A DNA stretch of 64,000 nucleotides, taken from an uncultured Chlamydiae bacterium (GTDB taxonomy: Bacteria > Chlamydiota > Chlamydiia > Chlamydiales > Rhabdochlamydiaceae). The position numbers were made by a program, and so were the translations under genes. The notes beneath the pieces are model-generated. The model saw only the letters and a program-made list of their open reading frames with translations. It made no database searches and was not told where the DNA came from. The stretch's first letter is position 1. Each line of letters starts with the position of its first letter. The stretch covers positions 1 to 64,000 of the forward strand of contig CAIJXB010000035.1 of assembly GCA_903824495.1 (NCBI GenBank), given 5' to 3'. Below, in pieces: positions 9,076-16,670 of this stretch.

Positions 9076-9870
9076 CTAGATCACATGGAAAAGGTCTTTA
9101 AGACTTACGATGAACACTTCAATCACGATCAAGATGATGATGGTCCACTCGAGTCTAGAAGAGTGTTGATGATTGAGCTCTGCGCTTAAAATTTGCAAAA
9201 GCTCATGGATGATCCCAAGACGCTTATTCAGAATTTCAACGCGTTTTCCTACGTCGAGATAATGAGCGGACCTTCTATAAAAAGGTTCGAGCTCTGGGTA
9301 GTCCCAGAAAAATTCAGGGGTATCGAGAATGTCAGCATGTAAGTTGATGAAGTTGCGCTCCATGAAGAGTTTTCCCATCTTCTTTGAGATCTCTTTACGA
9401 GAAAGAGGTATTTTACCCTTGCGAGCGAGCTCTGAGGGGATGTGCTTTGTAAGTTCGATTGTTTTCTGAATCAATTCTTCAAAGGTTGCAAGTTTAACAG
9501 ACTGGGCCACTCCATGAGAAATAGCAAGCTTTGTTAGAATGTTTTTATTGTGGAGCATGATTTCGTCTTCTTCAATTTTCATGCTGCTTCCATAGACATA
9601 AGTAAACTCGTCGAGCTCCACCTTTTGGCTAGGTTCTTTTTCGAAGGGCTTGATTGTGTTAAGGGCCTGAAGCTCTTCTTCTTCACTCATTCCCCAGCAA
9701 ACGACAACGCCGTAAGAAAAATAGAAGATGTGTTTTGTGTGTTCTTTATTCTCCGTAATACCCATGTAAATGATGTCTCGGAAGAGTTGAACAGTATGCT
9801 CTGTAGAGAGGAACTGGAACAGTTTTGGAATGTCAAAAGAGGAAGCTGTGCCGTAGCTGGTGCATCTCAT
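9076..9870 (-). CDS. RMND1/Sif2-type (DUF155) protein
   Basis: This protein of about 264 residues belongs to the DUF155 family (yeast Rmd1/Sif2, human RMND1). The N-terminal part carries the family pattern MRCTSYG..SSFDIPKL and later YFSYGVVVCWGMSEEEE. A long helical, partly coiled-coil region follows, and a hydrophobic C-terminal segment (about the last 22 residues, TIIILIVIEVFIVSL) forms a tail anchor. The start is uncertain: ATG at 9870 is used because the domain begins there, but a GTG at 9897 is in frame and neither has a clear ribosome binding site. Biochemical function of the bacterial family is unknown. It is followed by yidD. Confidence 0.85.
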   Translation of the reverse strand: MRCTSYGTASSFDIPKLFQFLSTEHTVQLFRDIIYMGITENKEHTKHIFYFSYGVVVCWGMSEEEELQALNTIKPFEKEPSQKVELDEFTYVYGSSMKIEEDEIMLHNKNILTKLAISHGVAQSVKLATFEELIQKTIELTKHIPSELARKGKIPLSRKEISKKMGKLFMERNFINLHADILDTPEFFWDYPELEPFYRRSAHYLDVGKRVEILNKRLGIIHELLQILSAELNHQHSSRLEWTIIILIVIEVFIVSLKDLFHVI

Positions 9871-9968
9871 AGAATAGCTTTGTAAATTCAGATACACTCG
9901 TTATATCGCATGCCAGATTAAAAAGAAAGCCTCAGAGGGTAATAGGATTTTTTTGATGAGATTTTTCC

Positions 9969-9997
9969 TTGATTTCATTTTGAAGAAAAAATATACT
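9969..9997 (+). promoter_or_regulatory. Promoter of tRNA-Leu(GAG)
   Basis: TTGATT at 9969-9974 and TATACT at 9992-9997 are separated by 17 bases. The predicted start near 10004 is about 18 bases before the tRNA. Confidence 0.75.
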
Positions 9998-10021
9998 CGC
10001 GCTTTGTTTTTTACATCTTGT

Positions 10022-10105
10022 GCGAGAGTGGCGGAATTGGTAGACGCGCTACTTTGAGGTGGTAGAGAGGGTTTCCTCGTAGGGGTTCGAGTCCCCTCTT
10101 TCGCA
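10022..10105 (+). tRNA. tRNA-Leu (anticodon GAG)
   Basis: This is a class II tRNA with a seven-base acceptor stem (GCGAGAG with CTTTCGC, discriminator A). The D-arm is GCGGAATTGGTAGACGC, the anticodon loop TTGAGGT gives GAG, and there is a long variable arm and a TTCGAGTC T-loop. CCA is not encoded. Confidence 0.97.
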
Positions 10106-10114
10106 TATCAAAAA

Positions 10115-10147
10115 GGGTCCTATTGAAAAATAGGGCCCTATTTTTTT
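10115..10147 (+). terminator. Terminator after tRNA-Leu(GAG)
   Basis: GGGTCCTATT (10115-10124) pairs with AATAGGGCCC (10129-10138) around a GAAA loop, followed by T7. Confidence 0.9.
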
Positions 10148-10224
10148 ATAATAAATTCTTTCATAGATTGTAATTGTCTTTGTTGCTATAATTTCATTAT
10201 TAAAATTTTAATTTTGGCTCTTTT

Positions 10225-10923
10225 GTGGGTTCGATTTTAGATGCAATTAACGCTGCTTATGTTGCTGTCAATGATGGGTTTTCTGGCTTAGTTCAATCTG
10301 CTACAGATCCAAAAGTTCAAGCAGTCGCCCTTCGTGTCTTGGCTACCGTTTGCATAGTGTCAGCTGTGGCTCTTGCTTCTGCTAGCTTATCAGGCAGAGT
10401 GTCTGTGCCAGAAGGTTTAATTATTTCAGCCGCACTTTTAGTAATAGCCTACGGATTAATTCTCGGGGCTCAGCACTTGGAAGAAACTGGAGAGATTGAT
10501 CTTGAATGGGATAGCTTTTCTGTCGATGACGCTCCACCTATTGTAATAAGTGACTCATCTGTCGAGGAAGAGGGTGTTGAAGAAATCAATCAGGAAGAGG
10601 AAGAGGAATTCTTTGATGCAAGGCCTCTAGAGTTTGATAGCAGTATCATTTTTGGAACTGAGAATTTTATCAGTGCTATGAACAAATTGGATAATCCGGT
10701 AATCCCTTATTGTTTCTTCAACGACTCCATTAATAGTCGAGTCATTTGTTTGTTATATCGGAAAAGAGATGAGACTTTTGGAAGAGACTACAATGTAGCA
10801 AAGAGGGCATTAGAAGGCGTAGATTCCGACACTCTTTTAGGTGAAGCAAGCCTTCAATCTTTCAAAGATAAGCTCCACCAGATGGCTTTGGATGCAATTA
10901 AAGCGCATAATGCAGAAGATTAA
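10225..10923 (+). CDS. Putative inclusion membrane (Inc-like) protein
   Basis: This 232-residue protein carries two hydrophobic helices (about residues 31-55 and 62-84) separated by a short turn (SGRVSVPEG). Such a bilobed hydrophobic domain is the hallmark of chlamydial Inc proteins, which are type III-secreted into the inclusion membrane. After the helices comes a very acidic stretch (EEEGVEEINQEEEEEFF) and a soluble C-terminal domain with a few Arg/Lys-rich helices. There is no Sec signal peptide. The start is GTG with no clear ribosome binding site; TATAAT at 10187-10192 could be a -10 box. It is flanked by a tRNA gene and convergent recO. The Inc assignment rests on topology alone. Confidence 0.6.
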   Translation: MGSILDAINAAYVAVNDGFSGLVQSATDPKVQAVALRVLATVCIVSAVALASASLSGRVSVPEGLIISAALLVIAYGLILGAQHLEETGEIDLEWDSFSVDDAPPIVISDSSVEEEGVEEINQEEEEEFFDARPLEFDSSIIFGTENFISAMNKLDNPVIPYCFFNDSINSRVICLLYRKRDETFGRDYNVAKRALEGVDSDTLLGEASLQSFKDKLHQMALDAIKAHNAED

Positions 10924-10930
10924 GATCTAA

Positions 10931-11527
10931 CTAAGCTTTCAGTTGTTCAAAGAAAAACGTCTCAACATACGTAAAAAGGAAGAGGGGAACCTCTTCCTTT
11001 TTTAATTCATCAAAACTTTGTAAATAGGCAAGCTTCGCAAGTGTTTGCTGCTCTTCTAAAGAAATAGAAGGAAGCAGGCAATCTTTGTGATAAAGCCCTT
11101 CATGTCTTAAAAATTTTAGATAAAAGCAAGCAAGGAGCGTCTCTTGGAATGCAAAAAGAGGAACTTGCTTTAAAAAAGAAGAGAGCAGGGCGTAGAGGTG
11201 AGGAGAGTGCTTTTCTGGAAGCTGTGAGGTTAAAACGGCTTTCGTCATAGCAGATGCTGTTTTCAAATAAGAGAGTTTATTCCTTAACGGGAGATGCAGA
11301 TCAATAATAGACCCGTCGTGATATTTTCTAAGATCAGAGCTGCCTTTTGTGAAAAAATACTCAGCTTCACAAAAAGGTTCCGATAAAGATCCTTTCAAAG
11401 GCGCTGAGACTCCCTTCATCACAAGAGAGATGAGCCCAAAGCGCTCAGAAAATAGAGTAAGGATCTTCTGGTTGTCTTTAAAAAATAAAGAGCGGAGGAC
11501 TAAGGCTTTGGATGACTCATGTGACAT
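10931..11527 (-). CDS. recO: DNA repair protein RecO
   Basis: This 198-residue protein resembles RecO, which anneals SSB-coated single strands and helps load RecA in the RecFOR pathway. The N-terminal OB-fold is visible in ALVLRSLFFKDNQKILTLFSERFGLISLVMKG. A helical C-terminal domain follows. It is shorter than the usual 230-250 residues, and the CxxC zinc motif of many RecO proteins is absent. The position next to DUF155/yidD agrees with chlamydial gene order. Confidence 0.8.
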   Translation of the reverse strand: MSHESSKALVLRSLFFKDNQKILTLFSERFGLISLVMKGVSAPLKGSLSEPFCEAEYFFTKGSSDLRKYHDGSIIDLHLPLRNKLSYLKTASAMTKAVLTSQLPEKHSPHLYALLSSFLKQVPLFAFQETLLACFYLKFLRHEGLYHKDCLLPSISLEEQQTLAKLAYLQSFDELKKEEVPLFLFTYVETFFFEQLKA

Positions 11528-11627
11528 AGACTTTATATTACGGCAAGTTTACTTTTAACACAAAGCTTGGCAGATTAATTTTTTTTTATATATGCTGGGC
11601 TATACCGGAATAAAGGGAGATCTTTTT

Positions 11628-12065
11628 ATGAAAGCTTGGCAGGTAATTGTATCGTTTCAGTGCTTTTTTACTTTTATTCTCATGGGGCTTGTGTGGGGTA
11701 TTCAGCTTGTAAACTATCCTCTATTTCCTTGGGTCGACCGAGATAAATTTTGTGATTTTGAGAAAAAATACCAAAAAAGGATCTCTATCCTTCTGTTTCC
11801 TTTAATGGTTTTAGAGTGCTTTTTTGCGATTTTAATGCTCACAGTTGCAAGAAGTGGTTTCGATAGAACTGTTGCCTCCCTTCTTTTTGCCCTTCTTCTT
11901 TTCGTCTGGTTTTCTACGTTTTGCCTCCAGATCCCCCAGCACGTGGAGCTTTCTAATGGATTTAGTTTCAAAAACATCAAAAAGCTGGTCTTGAGCAACT
12001 GGATCCGAACAGCGGCCTGGACCCTTCGTTCTCTTTTGCTCCTTTGGCTCCTTCTTCGTCTCTAG
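11628..12065 (+). CDS. Small four-helix integral membrane protein
   Basis: This 145-residue protein has four predicted transmembrane helices. The first ends in the motif WGIQLVNYPLF and is followed by a charged loop, with further helices near LLFPLMVLECFFAILML, ASLLFALLLFVWFSTF and TLRSLLLLWLLL. The layout resembles uncharacterised bacterial DUF1772-like membrane proteins, but the match is not firm. AAGGGAGA at 11613-11620 supports ATG 11628 over the in-frame ATG at 11592. It is followed by the tRNA-Arg gene with its own promoter. Confidence 0.7.
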   Translation: MKAWQVIVSFQCFFTFILMGLVWGIQLVNYPLFPWVDRDKFCDFEKKYQKRISILLFPLMVLECFFAILMLTVARSGFDRTVASLLFALLLFVWFSTFCLQIPQHVELSNGFSFKNIKKLVLSNWIRTAAWTLRSLLLLWLLLRL

Positions 12066-12076
12066 ACAAAAACGAA

Positions 12077-12105
12077 TTGCCTTTTTCTAGGGGAACTTGT
12101 ATCCT
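12077..12105 (+). promoter_or_regulatory. Promoter of tRNA-Arg
   Basis: TTGCCT (12077-12082) and TATCCT (12100-12105) are 17 bases apart. The tRNA begins 27 bases after the -10 box. Confidence 0.6.
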
Positions 12106-12131
12106 ACCCTGCATACTTGAAGTACCTTCAT

Positions 12132-12204
12132 GCACCGATGGCTCAATGGATAGAGTACCCGGCTTCGAACCGGGCGGTTACAGGTTCGAGTCCTGTTCGG
12201 TGCG
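12132..12204 (+). tRNA. tRNA-Arg (anticodon UCG)
   Basis: The acceptor stem GCACCGA pairs with TCGGTGC and the discriminator is G. The anticodon arm CCCGG-CTTCGAA-CCGGG gives TCG. The T-loop is TTCGAGT. CCA is not encoded. rlmN starts 28 bases downstream and may be read through from this promoter. Confidence 0.97.
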
Positions 12205-12231
12205 TTTTTTATCCAATAAAGTGAATTTCTG

Positions 12232-13299
12232 ATGATCCCCTTCTTTTCTTGCACCCAATCCGAATATGTAGAAAAAGTCTTATCTCTTTTGAAAAAAGGG
12301 GCGAGGCATGCAGAAGGGCTCTATACTGATGGATTTAAAAGGGGGATTTTAGACCCTAGCGCTCCTTGGATCGAACCTCAAGCGAGAAGCTTATGTGCTG
12401 AAATTTGCTCGATAACAGACTTTTCCCTGCCAGAAGTATCCTGTGTCAGAGCAGAGGGCCCTGTCTCTAAATTCTTGCTCAAATACAAAGATGGCCTTGA
12501 ATCAGAATCAGTTCTCATTCCTATGAAATTTGGTAAGACGATCTGTGTCTCATCTCAAGTAGGATGCCGCATGGGATGCGCTTTTTGTGAGACGGGTAGA
12601 ATGGGACTTATTCGCCATCTAACAGCTTCTGAAATCATAGCGCAAGTATTCACTGCTAAATTCATTTTAAAAACCGAAGTCCGCAACCTTGTTTTTATGG
12701 GAATGGGTGAGCCTTTTGATAACTATGAAGAAGTTATGAAGGCAATCCGTGTTCTCACTTGCCCTTCTGGACTTGGTATGGCTAGGAGCAGGATCACAGT
12801 ATCAACAAGTGGAAGAGTTCCTGAAATCTGCAGGTTTGCAAAAGAGGCTGATCCAGCTCTTAACCTAGCCGTTTCTTTAAATGCTCCGAATGATCACATA
12901 AGATCCAAATTGATGCCTGTGAATCGCGATTGGAATTTAGAGGAGCTTAAAAGAGCAATGCTGGAGTATTTAAAACATCCAAGAAGAGAGATCTTGATCG
13001 AATATGTTTTGATTAGCGGCGTCAATGACTCTGTAGAGGCTGCTTTTGAAGTGGCGGAGTATCTTAGAGGGATGCGCGTAAAGATCAATCTCATCCCTTA
13101 CAATTCTCAAAGCAAAGGAAGGCTTGCTCCTCCATCCTCCGAAACGAAGGAAGCCTTTCGTCGAGTTTTAAAAGACGCAGGCTATCAAACTTTTCTACGT
13201 ACCACGCATGGTGATTCCATTATGGCCGCCTGTGGACAGCTCGGAAATCAAGATTTTAAAAAAAAGCTTGGTGCAAACTCCTCTCTTTCATTACTGTAA
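12232..13299 (+). CDS. rlmN: 23S rRNA/tRNA (adenine-C2)-methyltransferase RlmN
   Basis: This 355-residue radical SAM enzyme methylates C2 of A2503 in 23S rRNA and A37 in some tRNAs. The cluster-binding motif CRMGCAFC gives Cys112, Cys116 and Cys119. The expected methyl-carrying Cys lies near the C-terminus (Cys334, in ACGQL). FMGMGEPFDNY and LAVSLNAPND are further family motifs. The N-terminal accessory domain is present. It follows tRNA-Arg closely. Confidence 0.95.
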   Translation: MIPFFSCTQSEYVEKVLSLLKKGARHAEGLYTDGFKRGILDPSAPWIEPQARSLCAEICSITDFSLPEVSCVRAEGPVSKFLLKYKDGLESESVLIPMKFGKTICVSSQVGCRMGCAFCETGRMGLIRHLTASEIIAQVFTAKFILKTEVRNLVFMGMGEPFDNYEEVMKAIRVLTCPSGLGMARSRITVSTSGRVPEICRFAKEADPALNLAVSLNAPNDHIRSKLMPVNRDWNLEELKRAMLEYLKHPRREILIEYVLISGVNDSVEAAFEVAEYLRGMRVKINLIPYNSQSKGRLAPPSSETKEAFRRVLKDAGYQTFLRTTHGDSIMAACGQLGNQDFKKKLGANSSLSLL

Positions 13300-13346
13300 T
13301 ACAGTAACAGACCTAGTATGTAATATCTACTAAAGGAGAGGTAAAT

Positions 13347-13973
13347 ATGATGCCCAATAAAAAATTTCCAGAAGACGAGAGCTACAATATTCAGATCAAC
13401 GGCCGACATGTTCAAGTAACAGATGCGATGAAGCAGCATGTGCAAGACAAACTTGCTAAAATCGAAAGGTTCCATAATCACATCATGGATATCCACGTTA
13501 CAATGGACATTCAGAAGATCGAACACTCCGTCACGATTATCGTTAAATTTGATCATTTTAAAATCAAATCTCACGCTTCTTCCACAGATATGTATGTATC
13601 GATTGATCAAGCGGTTGAGAAACTGCAAAAACAGATCCGTAGATGGAAAGAGAAGATCCAAGAGCACAGCAACAAAAAGCTTGCCTTTACCGACATCAAA
13701 GTAAACGTTGTCAAAAGACCTTTCAATGAACTTGATGAGATCAATGCTGAGATCGAATCAGAAAGAGTCCATGATCTAGAAAAAACGTTGATGCCAGGGC
13801 ACGTGGTTGGAGAGAAGACAATTGCTTTAAAAGAGCTGCTTACGGATGAAGCCATTATGAAGATGGAACTTTCAGGAGATCCCTTCTTACTCTATAAATG
13901 CCAAGAAGATCGAAAAATCAAGGTGATGTATCGAACTAACGACGGCAATTATGGAATCATCCACGCACAGTAA
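13347..13973 (+). CDS. hpf: Ribosome hibernation-promoting factor, long form
   Basis: This 208-residue protein has the S30AE/YfiA domain at about residues 12-115 (YNIQINGRHVQVTDAMKQHV) and the C-terminal dimerisation domain at about 150-208. The two-domain architecture defines long HPF, which dimerises 70S ribosomes into inactive 100S particles. In a developmental-cycle bacterium this suits ribosome storage in the infectious form; that is inference. AAGGAGAG lies 6 bases before ATG. Its end overlaps the next gene by 23 bases, which ties the unknown downstream genes to hpf expression. Confidence 0.93.
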   Translation: MMPNKKFPEDESYNIQINGRHVQVTDAMKQHVQDKLAKIERFHNHIMDIHVTMDIQKIEHSVTIIVKFDHFKIKSHASSTDMYVSIDQAVEKLQKQIRRWKEKIQEHSNKKLAFTDIKVNVVKRPFNELDEINAEIESERVHDLEKTLMPGHVVGEKTIALKELLTDEAIMKMELSGDPFLLYKCQEDRKIKVMYRTNDGNYGIIHAQ

Positions 13974-14421
13974 AGAGCGAATCTACGATCGAGTGAGAAA
14001 CGCTTGGGTTGTAGCGACCCCTGAAGAGATCGTAAGACAAACTCTTTTAAATAAGATGATCGATGAGCTCCTTTATCCAAAGGAGCTTATAGTCGTTGAA
14101 AAAGCTCTTTCAGAAATCCCGATGCTGTCTGCTGCATCAGCTCCTTTAAGGAGAATTGATGTGGCTTGCTTTGCTAAAAACATTCATCCTGATCACTCTT
14201 TATACCCTTTGCTTCTCATCGAATGTAAAGAATCAAAACAAGATGCGATGCTAGCACTCGAGCAAGTCAAAGGATACAATAGGTTTATAAGGGCCTACTT
14301 TATTGCTGTTGCGTATCCAGGAGGGGAGCTTTTTGGTTTCTTGCAGCAAGACAAGTTTTCTCTAATAGAATTTTTACCCTCCTATCCTCAATTGATTCAG
14401 GCCATTTCCCATGGACACTAA
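13951..14421 (+). CDS. Stand-alone PD-(D/E)XK (HSDR_N-like) protein
   Basis: This 156-residue protein resembles the N-terminal nuclease domain of type I restriction enzymes (HSDR_N_2 type). It shows R-x-x-x-x-x-x-R-Q-T followed by the catalytic pattern RRIDVACFA (Asp70) and LLLIECK (Glu91-x-Lys93), so the nuclease triad is present. A Gln in the following helix (ALEQVKGYNRF) fits the fold. No methylase or specificity subunit is near. It overlaps hpf by 23 bases and the next gene by 11, so it is part of a translationally coupled run. Similar stand-alone proteins are common in Bacteroidetes and Chlamydiae without known function. Confidence 0.75.
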   Translation: MESSTHSKERIYDRVRNAWVVATPEEIVRQTLLNKMIDELLYPKELIVVEKALSEIPMLSAASAPLRRIDVACFAKNIHPDHSLYPLLLIECKESKQDAMLALEQVKGYNRFIRAYFIAVAYPGGELFGFLQQDKFSLIEFLPSYPQLIQAISHGH

Positions 14422-15811
14422 AGAATTTGTTTTTAAAGAATCTTTGTTAGAAGAGACAGATGTCCTTTGTCTTTTTGGTTTTGATCCTACGCAAATACAA
14501 AAACAAATCGAGCCTTGGATCTCTTCAGGAGACAAAGAGGTGGTATTTGTAGACTCTAGCAGTTTTAGTTGTTTGGAAGATTTTCTAACGATCTCTAAGC
14601 AAAGAGCTTTTCAAAGGTTTTCCTATCACGTATCTCCTTTTTTAGAAGAGTTAGAAAAAAAAGAAATGGAGATGCTAGCAAATCACTATCAAACTCTTCA
14701 GTGGCATGCACAAACCCAGCTCTCTGATTACCAAGATTTGGGAGTCACAGTCTTTCGTAACATTTGTAAAAACCTGGCAAGAAACTCAAATGCAAAGACC
14801 TTTGGACTTTTAAAAGACTCTTTAAAAGGGCTTCCGGCTTTCATTTGTGGAGCAGCACCTTCTTTAAAAGACGCGATCCCTTACTTACAAAATTTACAAG
14901 ATCAAGGGGTGATTTTTGCAGGAGGAGCAGCTTTAAGTTCTTTAAAAAACATTCTCATTCACGTCGCTGCAGGAATAGATCCAAATCCCTCTTTTGATCG
15001 CTGCCTTATGCAAGAAAGTTTTGAAGCGCCTTTTTTCTACCAAAGTAGATTTTCACATGAACTTTTGAGTCTTGCACAGGGGCCCTTAATCTGGGTACCT
15101 AGCCACTGCGGGATCCGGATCGATGAACTAGAAAGCTTTGATGGGGGATGTACTGTCACTACGTTTTGTGCAGCTGTTGCACTCCATCTAGGATGCTCTC
15201 CCATTATTTTTGTGGGAATGGACCTTGCTTATGAAGACGGAAAGATAAAATACTTTGGGAGCTCTCCAGAAGGATCTAGTCCTACTGTTTTATATGAAGG
15301 GAAGCATACGCAGAAGGATTGGGTCATTGCAGCAAAGTGGCTTGAGAATTTAGCGAGAGAGCGTTCTGATGTGCCTTTTTATACAGTAAGCCACCAAGGG
15401 CTTTCTCTAGCAGGAATAGAGAAAATCACTTTCCCTAATCTTTTAGAGAAAATGAATTTTCCTGTCTTTGACATAAAAGGAACTATTCATAGTATGAAGG
15501 TGCAGGTGCAAAACAATGCCGAGACCTCGGATCCATTGCTAAAGAGTTTAAGCGATTGTAGGGCGCATGTTGAAGGCATTCTTTCACTTTTTGAAGAAGC
15601 ATTTCCTGAAGATCCAAGATCTAGTGGCAGCTTTATTTTACATCTCTTTGCTCTTTATAACGAGATTGTGTATCTACACTTATTAGAGCCCCTTTGGAAC
15701 GTATGGAAGTTTCCCTTAGAAAGAAACTTGCAGAGCGACTACGAAAAACAGCTTCATCAGTGGCTGTTTTTCAAAAGGGTATTAGACGATCATAAGGAGA
15801 GTTATGGATAG
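14411..15811 (+). CDS. Maf/MptE-like (DUF115) protein, copy 1
   Basis: This 466-residue protein contains the DUF115/MptE-like fold (about residues 142-310) with AFICGAAPSLKDAIPYL, GVIFAGGAALSSL, AGIDPNPSFD and a later IIFVGMDLAYEDGK. The family includes motility accessory factors that transfer nonulosonic (pseudaminic or legionaminic-type) sugars to flagellin, and a pterin pyrophosphokinase in archaea. The N- and C-terminal flanks are helical. No flagellar or nonulosonate synthesis gene lies in the window, so the acceptor and donor are unknown. It is coupled by overlap to both neighbours and is a distant paralogue of the gene at 16645-18495. Confidence 0.75.
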   Translation: MDTKEFVFKESLLEETDVLCLFGFDPTQIQKQIEPWISSGDKEVVFVDSSSFSCLEDFLTISKQRAFQRFSYHVSPFLEELEKKEMEMLANHYQTLQWHAQTQLSDYQDLGVTVFRNICKNLARNSNAKTFGLLKDSLKGLPAFICGAAPSLKDAIPYLQNLQDQGVIFAGGAALSSLKNILIHVAAGIDPNPSFDRCLMQESFEAPFFYQSRFSHELLSLAQGPLIWVPSHCGIRIDELESFDGGCTVTTFCAAVALHLGCSPIIFVGMDLAYEDGKIKYFGSSPEGSSPTVLYEGKHTQKDWVIAAKWLENLARERSDVPFYTVSHQGLSLAGIEKITFPNLLEKMNFPVFDIKGTIHSMKVQVQNNAETSDPLLKSLSDCRAHVEGILSLFEEAFPEDPRSSGSFILHLFALYNEIVYLHLLEPLWNVWKFPLERNLQSDYEKQLHQWLFFKRVLDDHKESYG

Positions 15812-16670
15812 TGAGCGATATGAGATTGTAGATGGCGTGATGCATTTGGTTGACCCTCAGATTGATCTGTGCCTTGCCGAGCCTTTTACTCTGCCACTAC
15901 TGCCGGGCATTCAAGAAGTAACCTCCCTTGAGAATAACATAGATGTCATTTGGAACCGAGATGAAGAGGGGCGCCTTGAAACCGCTTATTTAAAAAAAGA
16001 AGGTCGTTTTCATGGACAGCATCGCCATTTTCATCCTTCTGGGAAAATTAAGAGTGAAGCTTTTTACTTAGAGGGGAAATTACATGGACCTTCTCGTTTC
16101 TTCTCAGATGCGGGAATCACCTTATCTTCTTCTTGGTTTTATGAAGGGTTTCCGATCGGTAAGTCTAAACAGTTTTATGCAAGCAGCGCTCTTTATTGCA
16201 TTCAGCAATACAAAAAAGGAAAACTTCACGGGAAGCAAGAGTATTTCTATGAAGATTCTTCCTTAAAGACCTCTCTTTTATACCATGAAGGAGAGTTAGA
16301 CGGAAAAGTAGAGCTTTTTTGGCCTTCAGGCCAGATTAAAAGACGCGCTTTTTTTGAAAAGGGACTTCGCAGTGGGGAAGATCTTATCTGGAGTGAGGGG
16401 GGAACACTTCTTGATTTCAGTCAGTACAAAAAAGGAGTTCCAACGGGAAAACAGCAAAAGTACTATCCAAATGGGGTTTTAAAAGAAGAAACACTTTACC
16501 ACTCTCCGGAGCGTTTTGATCGCACCTTTTGGAATCAAGAAGGGCAGCTCGTGTACGAAGGGATTTATCTAGATGATACGACGTTTCAAGAAACAACGAA
16601 GAACTATCCAGAAGGCGTAACTCAAGTGAGAAAGGGGAAGTGGGATGGTCGTCAAATCAATTTCCCATGA
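15804..16670 (+). CDS. Cytosolic MORN/YwqK-like repeat protein
   Basis: This 288-residue protein is built mostly from about eight MORN-type repeats of roughly 22-24 residues (residues about 60-270). Examples are EGRFHGQHRHFHPSGKIK, GKLHGPSRFFSDAG, GKLHGKQEYFYEDSS, GELDGKVELFWPSGQIK and GVPTGKQQKYYPNGVLK. There is no signal peptide, unlike the MORN lipoprotein at 4138-5115. It lies between two Maf/MptE-like genes and overlaps both (8 and 26 bases), so equimolar expression and a complex are likely. The repeats may form a flat sheet for protein or membrane binding. Function unknown. Confidence 0.75.
   Translation: MDSERYEIVDGVMHLVDPQIDLCLAEPFTLPLLPGIQEVTSLENNIDVIWNRDEEGRLETAYLKKEGRFHGQHRHFHPSGKIKSEAFYLEGKLHGPSRFFSDAGITLSSSWFYEGFPIGKSKQFYASSALYCIQQYKKGKLHGKQEYFYEDSSLKTSLLYHEGELDGKVELFWPSGQIKRRAFFEKGLRSGEDLIWSEGGTLLDFSQYKKGVPTGKQQKYYPNGVLKEETLYHSPERFDRTFWNQEGQLVYEGIYLDDTTFQETTKNYPEGVTQVRKGKWDGRQINFP

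Noticed and set aside
13951..14421. Type I restriction-modification locus
   Set aside because: Only a lone nuclease-fold domain is present; no methylase, specificity or helicase subunit nearby.
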